A stretch of 14,501 nt of DNA from Candidatus Zipacnadia bacterium. GTDB taxonomy: Bacteria > Armatimonadota > Zipacnadia > Zipacnadales > Zipacnadaceae. The notes under the pieces are model-generated. The model saw only the letters and a program-made list of their open reading frames with translations. It ran no database searches and had not been told where the DNA came from. Shown here one piece after another: positions 1-6,639 of this stretch. The position numbers were made by a program, and so were the translations under genes. Position 1 is the first letter of the stretch. Every line of letters starts with the position of its first letter. The DNA is taken from the NCBI GenBank assembly GCA_029821515.1, contig JALGTD010000013.1:1-14501 (forward strand), given 5' to 3'.

Positions 1-2
1 TG

Positions 3-1556
3 GCAGAGATGACGGCTCCCGGTGGCGGCTACAGCAGCCAGTATCGCCAGGACTTCGTCAGCAACGGTACCGAATGGACGCGGGCCTCAGGGCGGTTTCG
101 GGTGCCTTCCAACATCGGGACGGTGCAGCTTGAGGTGTGGGTGAACTTGACGCACACCGATGTGACGACCGCCTGGTTTGATGACATATCACTCGAGATT
201 GTGCCACCAGAACTGGTTCTGGACGACATCGCCATCGAGATCCTGCAACCGGCACACCGGGTTCTGCGCGAGCCGGGCCAGGACATCGTGGTGCGGATTC
301 CGTGGCCAGCGGATCTGCAGCCGCCGCAGGTGGGGGAGTACCGACTGACTCTCGCGCGGGAGGGTACCGTGCTGGCGAGAATATCCGGAGCAACTGAATC
401 ACCGGTCCTGGTGACCTTCCCTGGCAAGTTGCTGGATAGGGACGGAATCTACACCGTGGCCTGTCGGCTGCGCAGCGAGGGGGAGTATGCTCGGCCCGAG
501 CCGGCAATCGTAGTGCGTGTGGCAGACCAGACACCGCCGCCGGGCGCGGTGGTCATAGATGAGCAAGGCCGAACGTTGATTGACGGCGAGCCGTTCTTCC
601 CAATCGCCATATTCTGGCCGCCGCTCGAGAAATGGGAAAAGATGAAGGCCCAATGCTTCAACACCGTGCATACGTGGCTACCCGACCCCGATGAATGCGC
701 TGAGGCGATGGCAATGGCCGAACAGTTGGGCCTGAAGGTCTATCACGAGATGAGCTACCCGCTGCGTGGGAAGTGTGACCTGGCGGAGGTGCAGCGGATC
801 GCCGAGCAGTTGCGTGATTCGCCGGCGCTACTAGCCTATCATGCACCCGATGAGCCCGGGGTGCATGATACACCACTGCGCTGTCTGCAGAAGAGCTACA
901 ACCTACTGCGGAGCGTGGATCCGTATCATCCAGTAGCCCAGATATACTGTGATACTGCCGAGCTGGAGTACTACGGCCGCACGGCGGACATTCTGTTCAT
1001 GGACCCGTACTTCGAGCCGGCAATGATCGCCGAATGGAACCGATTTCCGAACGTGTGGCAAGAGGAGCAGGGCTTATCACGGGCCGTGTGGACGACGCTG
1101 CGCGCCTTCCCTTATCCCGACCTGCCCACGCCCCAACGGGTAGCACTGGACACCTACCTGGCGCTGATCAACGGTGCGAAGGGCATAACCTACTTCAACC
1201 ATGACTACTACGACTATCGCATCGATGAGAGCCCGCTGTGGGAACCGTTCAAGGAGCTGAACCGTCGGACCGCAACGCTGGGTGAGATGATTCTGCGAGG
1301 CGAGAAGCTGGAGATTCCGCCCGGCCCGAAGACGGTCTCTCAGGTGGGGATGTGGCGCTGGGAGGGCCATCTGTGGGTTGTGGCGGCGAATTGCAAGAAC
1401 GAGCCAGTTGAACTGAGCTTCGCGCTGCCCGACGAGGTGCGGGCTGATGCTGACATCGAGGTGCTCTTCGAGGGCCGGACGCTACCCGCGGGCGAGGAGA
1501 TCCGTGACCACTTCGTGGCCTACGATACACATGCTTACCGGATTGCGCTGCGGTAG
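3..1556 (+). CDS. Multidomain glycan-active-like protein (CBM end, Ig-like, GH-like TIM barrel), 5' partial
   Basis: The frame is open to the window's left edge (codons for A-E precede the first Met at 9), so the true start and probably an export signal lie upstream. Counting from that Met, residues 1-65 look like the last strands of a CBM4/9-type jelly roll, ending in the typical AWFDDISLEI. Residues about 70-172 look like an Ig-like beta domain (VLDDIAIEIL to VVRVAD). Residues about 180-435 begin with VVIDEQGRTLIDGEPFFP, the usual entry to a GH2/GH42-like barrel, and contain YHAPDEPG (D281-E282-P283), a candidate acidic active-site motif. The last 75 residues look like a small beta domain (LWVVAANCKNEPVELSF). 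A role in binding or hydrolysing extracellular glycan is inferred; the specific glycosidase family and substrate are not recognisable, and it could be a non-catalytic relative. It converges on the PEP carboxykinase gene with a 39-bp gap that shows no convincing terminator. Confidence 0.75.
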   Translation, partial: AEMTAPGGGYSSQYRQDFVSNGTEWTRASGRFRVPSNIGTVQLEVWVNLTHTDVTTAWFDDISLEIVPPELVLDDIAIEILQPAHRVLREPGQDIVVRIPWPADLQPPQVGEYRLTLAREGTVLARISGATESPVLVTFPGKLLDRDGIYTVACRLRSEGEYARPEPAIVVRVADQTPPPGAVVIDEQGRTLIDGEPFFPIAIFWPPLEKWEKMKAQCFNTVHTWLPDPDECAEAMAMAEQLGLKVYHEMSYPLRGKCDLAEVQRIAEQLRDSPALLAYHAPDEPGVHDTPLRCLQKSYNLLRSVDPYHPVAQIYCDTAELEYYGRTADILFMDPYFEPAMIAEWNRFPNVWQEEQGLSRAVWTTLRAFPYPDLPTPQRVALDTYLALINGAKGITYFNHDYYDYRIDESPLWEPFKELNRRTATLGEMILRGEKLEIPPGPKTVSQVGMWRWEGHLWVVAANCKNEPVELSFALPDEVRADADIEVLFEGRTLPAGEEIRDHFVAYDTHAYRIALR

Positions 1557-1595
1557 GCGGGCTGGTCAGCCTAGAGGGACCTGTGAGAAGCCGGC

Positions 1596-3374
1596 CTATA
1601 AATCCATGGCGGTGTAAATGTCAGGATCTAAGCCCGGGCATTGGATGTCATTATAGTATTTGCCGAGGATGATCTGGGCGCGGAGCAGCTTCTCCATCTC
1701 TTCGGCGCTGCGATAGGTGAAGGGGTTAAGCTTCTGTAGACGCTGCTCACTAATGCCTGGAACAGATACCGGAGTTAAGACTTTTTCGCCCCAGAAGGGA
1801 TGCGGAGCCCACTGGACAGCGCCGCGGGCGGCCTGGATGAGGAAGACTTCAGTCTCCTCAATAGAAGGGTCGGTGCCGCCGATAGCTTTAGGACCCTTGG
1901 GGGTCTGTTCGAAGCGCACCCGGGGCATCTCATATTCTTCGCCGTTAAGCTGGAGAGTATGCCACTCGTAGGCGGCGCCGATCTTGCCAGTGGTGTTAAT
2001 TTGATAGACTTGAATTGGATCGCCTGCGTCGTAGCGCTTGTAAAGGATCTCGCGGAAGCGGTGAAGGTGCTCGGTATTGCTTACGCCCATAGTGAAAGGC
2101 AGACAGTAGCGGCTGGAGTACTTGGTCTCACCGATGCCCTCCTGGCTCTGCGCGGGATGGCCGACGGTGCGGCCGTCGGCGAGGACCTTAGTGGCGAAAT
2201 TGATGTCGTTGAGCTTGAGCCAGGCATAATCGGTCAGGTAGCCAGGGCTGATGAAAACAGCCATATTGGGAGGGGTGGTGGAGTCAACAGTGCCGTTGAA
2301 GGCGCCGGTATCTTCCAAGCGCAGGACACTGCGGGCGTTGCGGTTGAGCATACCGTGATACTGGAAGAGCTTAGCGTCAAAGGCGGGATTCCCGTCTTCA
2401 TCCCACTCGGTATTCTCGTGGAGGGCGTCAGGGCTCATAGCCGCTTCATAGATGCCGGCCTGGTTGGCATCAATACCCTCGGTCTTCGTCCAGGAGCCGT
2501 GCTCAGAGCCGGAGACCATATGCTCGAACCAGCCGGTGACATCATCGTTCTTTATGTAGTTGTTGTAACACATCCCGGAGAGATCAATACCGAATTTCTC
2601 CTTATATAGCTGATAGATCCTGTCGTTGAGCACGTACATTCCGTGAGTGGACTTACCGCTGCCAGTCAGCCCCCAGCAGCCCATTACAATACGCTTCTCA
2701 GTGCCGTCGGGGGTCTTTACGGTGAACTCGCGGCAGGCAGCGTGTTCGCCGGTACCACCCTGCAGATAACAGTACCTGATCCAGTGAGAAAGGAAGGCCT
2801 TTTTGACTTCGCCCTGGTAGGAGCTGGCGGTGCAGATTGTATAGTTGTGATTGGGGAAGCGGATGACCTGGAGAAGCTTGCTGGGGTCACCGGGCATAGG
2901 GGGGTTGCTCAGATACTGGGGGATAAAGAAGAGGGTCGCATCAGGTTCTTCGTCGGGGTTGGCGGGGAAGCAGATCTGCTTCCAGCGGTAAGGGATGTCA
3001 GGATACTGGGGGTCGCAGTAGAGGCGACAGTGCATGCGCGCGGGCGACTGGAAGCTGCCATAGTTGGCGTCGGCTTGAATCATCGGGCGAGTAATAATAT
3101 GTTCGAGCACGCGGAGCATCAGTTCACGATGATTATCAGTTAATTCTTGCTCCGTATTGACTACAGAGGTGTTGGCAGCGCTGCGATGCCAGATATTCGA
3201 GCTCCAACCCCAGCTTCGGTTGGCGAACTGGATGCCATAGGTTTGAGCGCGCTCAAACAGGTCGGTGGGGTTGTTCTGCAGGGCCGGGATACCAATCGCT
3301 TGCTTGTCGGCAATTATCTTGCGGACTATGTCGGGAAAGTTGCTAATAGTTATCTGGTCAGCGGTTATGGGCAT
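1596..3374 (-). CDS. pckA: Divergent ATP-type phosphoenolpyruvate carboxykinase
   Basis: Predicted cytosolic protein of 592 residues; the family usually has about 520-540. PEP carboxykinase interconverts oxaloacetate plus ATP with PEP, CO2 and ADP at the entry to gluconeogenesis. Family hallmarks visible in order: the metal/substrate lysines in YQGEVKKAF (K191, K192) with a following GEH histidine (H211); the P-loop GLTGSGKST (235-243); an aspartate pair in KNDDVTGW (D277, D278) matching the family's GDDEHGW; and a C-terminal VPGISEQRLQKLNPFTY that matches the family's LPGVD-x-LDPRNTY. Odd points: a longer stretch between P-loop and aspartate pair, and no obvious arginine at the place of the family's GTERG segment (here SQEGIGET). 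I chose the ATG at 3374 because GGGGGT lies 6 nt before it; the ATG at 3392 would add six residues and has no clear ribosome binding site. It lies downstream of the pfkB-type gene on the same strand, but has its own candidate promoter. Confidence 0.85.
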   Translation of the reverse strand: MPITADQITISNFPDIVRKIIADKQAIGIPALQNNPTDLFERAQTYGIQFANRSWGWSSNIWHRSAANTSVVNTEQELTDNHRELMLRVLEHIITRPMIQADANYGSFQSPARMHCRLYCDPQYPDIPYRWKQICFPANPDEEPDATLFFIPQYLSNPPMPGDPSKLLQVIRFPNHNYTICTASSYQGEVKKAFLSHWIRYCYLQGGTGEHAACREFTVKTPDGTEKRIVMGCWGLTGSGKSTHGMYVLNDRIYQLYKEKFGIDLSGMCYNNYIKNDDVTGWFEHMVSGSEHGSWTKTEGIDANQAGIYEAAMSPDALHENTEWDEDGNPAFDAKLFQYHGMLNRNARSVLRLEDTGAFNGTVDSTTPPNMAVFISPGYLTDYAWLKLNDINFATKVLADGRTVGHPAQSQEGIGETKYSSRYCLPFTMGVSNTEHLHRFREILYKRYDAGDPIQVYQINTTGKIGAAYEWHTLQLNGEEYEMPRVRFEQTPKGPKAIGGTDPSIEETEVFLIQAARGAVQWAPHPFWGEKVLTPVSVPGISEQRLQKLNPFTYRSAEEMEKLLRAQIILGKYYNDIQCPGLDPDIYTAMDL

Positions 3375-3380
3375 AATACT

Positions 3381-3386
3381 ACCCCC
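3381..3386 (-). promoter_or_regulatory. Ribosome binding site deciding the PEP carboxykinase start
   Basis: Read on the minus strand this is GGGGGT, ending 6 nt before the ATG at 3374. It falls inside the coding sequence if the upstream in-frame ATG at 3392 were used, and that upstream ATG is preceded only by CAACAGGC. This favours the shorter protein. Confidence 0.5.
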
Positions 3387-3450
3387 AGGCATGCCTGTTG
3401 TCGCAGCACGCTACCACAAATTCAGTATAATGATATATTGATTATTCTCT

Positions 3451-3479
3451 ATTGTACAGACCTTTCCCTCCCAATGCAA
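3451..3479 (-). promoter_or_regulatory. Candidate sigma70-type promoter for the PEP carboxykinase gene
   Basis: On the minus strand, TTGCAT (3479-3474) is followed after exactly 17 bp by TACAAT (3456-3451). The -10 hexamer matches the TATAAT consensus at 5 of 6 positions, but the -35 matches TTGACA only in its first three bases. It sits about 77 bp upstream of the start at 3374, in a locally AT-rich spacer. Spacing is ideal; the weak -35 keeps confidence modest. Confidence 0.4.
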
Positions 3480-3497
3480 GGGAATTTCAATAAATAT

Positions 3498-3545
3498 TGG
3501 CACGAGCTATCTTTGACGGGCCAGCTTTGCTCATGGTTAGTGCCA
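3498..3545 (-). terminator. Possible hairpin directly after the PfkB-family gene
   Basis: On the minus strand, TGGCAC (3545-3540) and GAGC (3532-3529) can pair with the contiguous GCTCGTGCCA (3507-3498), leaving a 7-nt bulge and a loop of about 21 nt. The structure starts right after the stop codon at 3549-3547 and is followed by ATATTTATT rather than a clean T run. It may be a weak terminator or a processing or attenuation hairpin between the pfkB-type and pckA genes; chance is not excluded. Confidence 0.25.
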
Positions 3546-3546
3546 C

Positions 3547-4533
3547 TTAGCGGTTGCGCTTTCTCGATTCCTCCTGCTGAATAAACTCCTCAACCCGCTG
3601 GTAAGTGGGAGGTGGGGCAGAGGCGGGCTGGCTTATCTTCAGGGCTGCCGCCGCCGCTGCCCACCGAGCTGCGTGTGGCACAGGTAGACCGCGCAGATAT
3701 GCCGCCATAAAGCCGGCATGAAAGGCGTCACCGGCTCCAACATCGTAACGGACCGTTACAGAATAGCTGGGAATCTGAGCACGATCCCCATTGAAACCTG
3801 CAAGCGTTCTCCGCTCGCCGGAGGTAATCAATACCACTGCTGGGCCGAGGGCCTGGGCTTCAGCAAGCGCCTCTGAGCCATCGTCCACTTCAAAGATAAG
3901 CCGAGCCTCTTGTTCATTCATCAACACTAAATCGGCAGCGCCGATGGCCTGTTTTTGAATTTCGCGGATGGTCCCAAGTGGCTCGGACCACGAATCAGGG
4001 CGATAGTTAATTGCATAGCATACGGTGCGGCCAGCCTGGCGGGCGACGGCTGCGGCCTGCAGGGCGGCCTCCCGTAGAGGCTGGGTGCGGATAGCGGCTT
4101 CGGTGAAGTCGAATACCTTGCCGCAGAGGATTTCGACTTCCTCAAGGGTGTCAGCAGCAAGTGTGCTCATTGGGTCGCTGAACTGCGGGGCGCGATAGAA
4201 ATAAAAGGTCTTCTGGCCGGACTGATCCGCCCAGCAGAAGGAAATTGGCGTCAGGTGGCCGGGTACGGACTTGACCAGGTTGGTGTCTATTCCCCGTCTG
4301 CTCAGGCGATTGATCAGCCACTGACCCAGCTCATCTTGTCCAACGCGGGACATAAAAGCGACGTTGACACCAAGAACAGCGAGCGCTACAGCAAAGTTGG
4401 CAGCCGAGCCCGCTGCCAGCGGGACAAAAATGTCGGCATCCTTTATCGGCTGCCCCGGTTGTTGGGGAGTCAGCTCTACGAGAGCAGAGCCGAGCACTAC
4501 GACATCTACAGCCGGGGAGCTCGTTGGTTGCAT
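3547..4533 (-). CDS. PfkB/ribokinase-family carbohydrate kinase
   Basis: Predicted 328-residue cytosolic ATP-dependent sugar kinase, normal length for the family. Visible hallmarks: the N-terminal strand VDVVVLGSALVEL, the sugar-binding glycine motif AAGSAANFAVALAVLG (residues 41-56), NYRPDSW and LMNEQEA in the middle (about 176-210), and the C-terminal signature DVGAGDAFHAGF, whose GAGD aspartate (D269) is the expected catalytic base. The substrate cannot be read from these motifs; fructose, 2-keto-3-deoxygluconate and ribose are all handled by close relatives. The frame continues upstream to a TTG at 4602. I prefer the ATG at 4533 because it starts just before the first core strand, as usual, and has an AGAGAG stretch about 10 nt upstream. 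It is divergent from the phosphohydrolase gene at 4691 and 172 bp upstream of pckA on the same strand. Confidence 0.88.
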   Translation of the reverse strand: MQPTSSPAVDVVVLGSALVELTPQQPGQPIKDADIFVPLAAGSAANFAVALAVLGVNVAFMSRVGQDELGQWLINRLSRRGIDTNLVKSVPGHLTPISFCWADQSGQKTFYFYRAPQFSDPMSTLAADTLEEVEILCGKVFDFTEAAIRTQPLREAALQAAAVARQAGRTVCYAINYRPDSWSEPLGTIREIQKQAIGAADLVLMNEQEARLIFEVDDGSEALAEAQALGPAVVLITSGERRTLAGFNGDRAQIPSYSVTVRYDVGAGDAFHAGFMAAYLRGLPVPHAARWAAAAAALKISQPASAPPPTYQRVEEFIQQEESRKRNR

Positions 4534-4690
4534 CACAGTAATTCTCTCTTTGAGAGGTAAGGCATTCGAGCTCCAATAATCGGCGCGCTGTAAGTCCACC
4601 AATGACAGCAGAACACGCAGGTGTATTTCGCGCTCTCGGCGAAGTATCCTTCTTCATTATTAGAACAGGTGAGGGGGGGCGTGGCCATTT
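4534..4690. promoter_or_regulatory. Divergent intergenic region with unresolved promoters
   Basis: This 157-bp spacer separates the starts of the minus-strand sugar kinase and the plus-strand phosphohydrolase, so both promoters are expected here. I see no pair of hexamers with good spacing in either direction. The plus-strand gene has a strong purine-rich ribosome binding site that includes a run of seven G (4673-4679), about 11 nt before its ATG. If the TTG at 4602 were the real kinase start, the regulatory part would shrink to about 88 bp. Confidence 0.4.
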
Positions 4691-6124
4691 ATGCTGCTCG
4701 TTGTTGGTCTTGATGGTGCATCCTATGAGTTGTGCAACCGCTGGATGGACGAAGGCTACTTGCCCAACTTGACACATATCCGGGGGCGCGGAGCTTGGAT
4801 GCCTCTGCAGTCAACTATACCGGCAGTCAGCCCCGTGGCCTGGTCCACCTTTATGACCGGCACCAATCCCGGGGAACACGGCGTCTTCGGCTTCTTTGTC
4901 CCCGAGCGACCCGGGCCCTATGAACCACCCACCCGATTCCGGCCAATCAGTTCTTATGATTGTCACGGCAAGCGCTTCTGGGAGCAGATGAATGAGGCAG
5001 GCCTATCCACTGGTATCGTGGGAGTGCCGGTCACTTATCCAGTGAGAGCTGTCAACGGGCATATGGTTGCAGGGTTGCTTGCTCCCATGTTGGAAGCGCC
5101 TGGGACGACATACCCTGCTGCATTGGCTGCCGAGATCACAGCGCAAGTCGGCCCCTATCGCATCGTTCCACGGGGTGTGTACGTGCCCGGAGGAGAGGAA
5201 GCCTTTCTGGATGAGGTGCATAGGTCACTGGAGTTGCGCAGAAACCTGGCGTCCTACCTGCTGGAGCGGCACCGGTGCGATGTGCATCTCTTTGTGCTGT
5301 ATGAGACTGATTTGGTTCAGCACAAGATGTGGCAGTTTATGGATGAAGATCATCCTCGATACAATGCCAGTAAAAACCGTTGGCATGATGCCATTCGCGA
5401 CGTCTATGTCCATGCCGACGCTATTGTTGGGGAGTTGATGGAAGAGTTGGGGAGCGGGGATACACTGGTAGTGATGTCAGATCATGGTGCAGGCCCGCTT
5501 TATGGCACACTGCATCTCAACAAGTGGCTTCGAGAACAGGGCTACTTAGCGTATAAGACTGGCTGGCGGCAAAAATTGGCATGGGCCGCCAGCAAGTGGA
5601 AGATTGTACAACTTTCTGCCAGAATATCTAGACAATTAGGCGTCAATCAAAGAGTTACCCTACGCCCCGGCCAGCGCCGAACCCTTGCCAGCGGCTTTCT
5701 GCGAGCTGACGATCTAGACTGGGCGGCAACCCGGGCGTATAATATGGGATACCAAGGGGCCATCTACACAGTGGGGGAGAGGCACGCGGAGACCACACAG
5801 AAATTAACTGAGCACCTCACAGAGATTCGCGACCTGGCCCGAGACTGCCGTGTCGTGGAGACAGTGCATACACCGGCTGAGCTATATGCCGGTCGCCTTG
5901 TTGATTACGCGCCAAGCATTATCCTCAGCCTCAAGAAGCAGGCTTACAATGTCTCGCAAAAGGTCTTTGCCCCTGCATTATTCACCCTCGGCGCCGACAG
6001 TGGCACTCATCGCCGCCAGGGACTCCTCGGTGTTATAGGCACAGGCACTAAAGCCATAGCCAACACGGGGGAGTTTCACATCCAAGGTATGGCCCGGCTA
6101 TTGCTGGAGATAGCGGAGGTGTAG
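4691..6124 (+). CDS. Alkaline-phosphatase-superfamily phosphodiesterase/phosphohydrolase
   Basis: Predicted 477-residue two-zinc hydrolase of the type I phosphodiesterase/nucleotide pyrophosphatase group. The metal-site residues are all recognisable: D8 in VVGLDGAS; the likely nucleophile S47 in PAVSPVAWSTFMTGTNPGEH; D207 and H211 in YETDLVQHKMW; D264-H265 in VVMSDHGAGPL; and H440 in GADSGTHRRQG. The segment at about 280-400 is the variable cap. There is no signal peptide, because the first strand begins at the start Met, so it should act in the cytoplasm. Such enzymes cleave phosphodiester or phosphonate bonds, but the substrate is unknown. The ATG at 4691 follows GAGGGGGGG by about 11 nt; a nearby GTG at 4681 is out of frame. 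It is the last gene before the 515-bp non-coding region that precedes the polysaccharide genes, so a role in handling nucleotide sugars or lipid-linked intermediates is possible but only inferred. Confidence 0.85.
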   Translation: MLLVVGLDGASYELCNRWMDEGYLPNLTHIRGRGAWMPLQSTIPAVSPVAWSTFMTGTNPGEHGVFGFFVPERPGPYEPPTRFRPISSYDCHGKRFWEQMNEAGLSTGIVGVPVTYPVRAVNGHMVAGLLAPMLEAPGTTYPAALAAEITAQVGPYRIVPRGVYVPGGEEAFLDEVHRSLELRRNLASYLLERHRCDVHLFVLYETDLVQHKMWQFMDEDHPRYNASKNRWHDAIRDVYVHADAIVGELMEELGSGDTLVVMSDHGAGPLYGTLHLNKWLREQGYLAYKTGWRQKLAWAASKWKIVQLSARISRQLGVNQRVTLRPGQRRTLASGFLRADDLDWAATRAYNMGYQGAIYTVGERHAETTQKLTEHLTEIRDLARDCRVVETVHTPAELYAGRLVDYAPSIILSLKKQAYNVSQKVFAPALFTLGADSGTHRRQGLLGVIGTGTKAIANTGEFHIQGMARLLLEIAEV

Positions 6125-6168
6125 CTCTAGGGACTGGTGCAGAATCTGGTCTATTCAAAGCAAGCTCA

Positions 6169-6321
6169 AGAAAAGCTTAAGTGGAATAACTAATCAGCGG
6201 GAATACCGACCTTCCACATAAGTAATAGCTGCATTATAGGGACCTTTGAACTAAGCAATACCGGCCTTGTAACGAAGCAGAACTGTATGGATTACCGACC
6301 TTCGGCCTAACTAATAACGCC
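6169..6321 (+). repeat. Degenerate iteron-like direct repeats, 4-5 copies
   Basis: A unit of roughly 29 bp with the pattern TACCGACCTTC, four variable bases, then TAA-N-N-AATA recurs with drift. The clearest units start at 6204, 6237 and 6293; a weaker one at 6259 overlaps the end of the second, and a partial one has its TAACTAAT half at 6187. The copies at 6204 and 6293 agree at about 22 of 29 positions by eye. The steps between the TAA elements are about 32, 33, 22 and 34 bp, close to three helical turns for most steps. They may be binding sites for a repeated-site regulator or remnants of a repeat family. Confidence 0.45.
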
Positions 6322-6419
6322 TGTTCACTTAGATATGCACCATTGACGCCTACAGCACTAAAGGGATCGGGAGATTGGTAGTAGTGTAGAGGATACATTT
6401 GTATACAACACACATAACA

Positions 6420-6469
6420 TTCTCCACAATCTGCTGCTTTGTGGAAAACCCCACATATACTTATCCACA
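6420..6469. promoter_or_regulatory. Cluster of DnaA-box-like sequences
   Basis: TTATCCACA at 6461-6469 is an exact match to the DnaA box consensus TTATNCACA. TTCTCCACA at 6420-6428 (plus) and TTTTCCACA at 6448-6440 (minus) each differ at one position. The first two sites in order form an inverted pair with 11 bp between, able to pair as a stem with one mismatch. Three such sites in 50 bp is more than expected for one sequence by chance. Whether DnaA binds here as a regulator, or this is part of an origin, cannot be told; no dnaA, dnaN, parA or similar origin neighbours are in the window. Confidence 0.45.
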
Positions 6470-6496
6470 CACAGGCTGTCTTGTTGCCAGCAATTT

Positions 6497-6525
6497 TTGC
6501 ATAGAACCACAATTCTTATTCCAAT
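6497..6525 (+). promoter_or_regulatory. Weak candidate promoter for the polysaccharide operon
   Basis: TTGCAT (6497-6502) is followed after 17 bp by TCCAAT (6520-6525), 4 of 6 matches to TATAAT. The -35 hexamer and spacing are the same as in the candidate pckA promoter. It lies about 115 bp before the wzz-like start and just after the DnaA-box cluster. The weak -10 makes this tentative. Confidence 0.2.
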
Positions 6526-6639
6526 ATTTCACAAAGGAACTTAACCCCGGAGCAACGAACATTTATAAGCCCCTCCACCATCCAACCAAATGCCATAAAC
6601 CATTCATTTTGATATTACAACTGTTCTGATCAGACGCCA

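Larger units (their letters stand above)
6125..6639. other. 515-bp non-coding, AT-richer region upstream of the polysaccharide genes
   Basis: No convincing gene lies here: the two short open frames (6399-6629 on +, 6234-6512 on -) give Cys/His/Tyr-rich, low-complexity-looking proteins without recognisable ribosome binding sites. The region holds degenerate direct repeats (about 6169-6321), a cluster of DnaA-box-like 9-mers (6420-6469) and an AT-rich stretch before the GTG start at 6640. It probably includes the promoter and leader of the polysaccharide operon. I see no tRNA-like cloverleaf and no T-tailed terminator for the preceding gene. Confidence 0.6.

Noticed and set aside
1557..1595. 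GGCTGGTCAGCC inverted repeat between the convergent genes, considered as a bidirectional terminator
   Set aside because: The stem is only about four pairs with a tight loop and lacks a T tail in either direction.
1800..2609. Long plus-strand open frame opposite the PEP carboxykinase gene
   Set aside because: It lies wholly antisense to a gene with clear family motifs, has no recognisable domain, and reads as a codon-bias shadow.
6161..6180. AAGCT...AGCTT inverted repeat after the phosphohydrolase gene, considered as a terminator
   Set aside because: Only a 5-bp stem with no T run after it.
6420..6469. Calling this stretch the chromosomal origin outright
   Set aside because: Only one perfect box and no origin-associated genes nearby; kept as a DnaA-box cluster only.
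6234..6629. Two short open frames in the 515-bp spacer (6234-6512 minus, 6399-6629 plus)
   Set aside because: No ribosome binding sites or recognisable domains, and they overlap the repeats and DnaA-box cluster.
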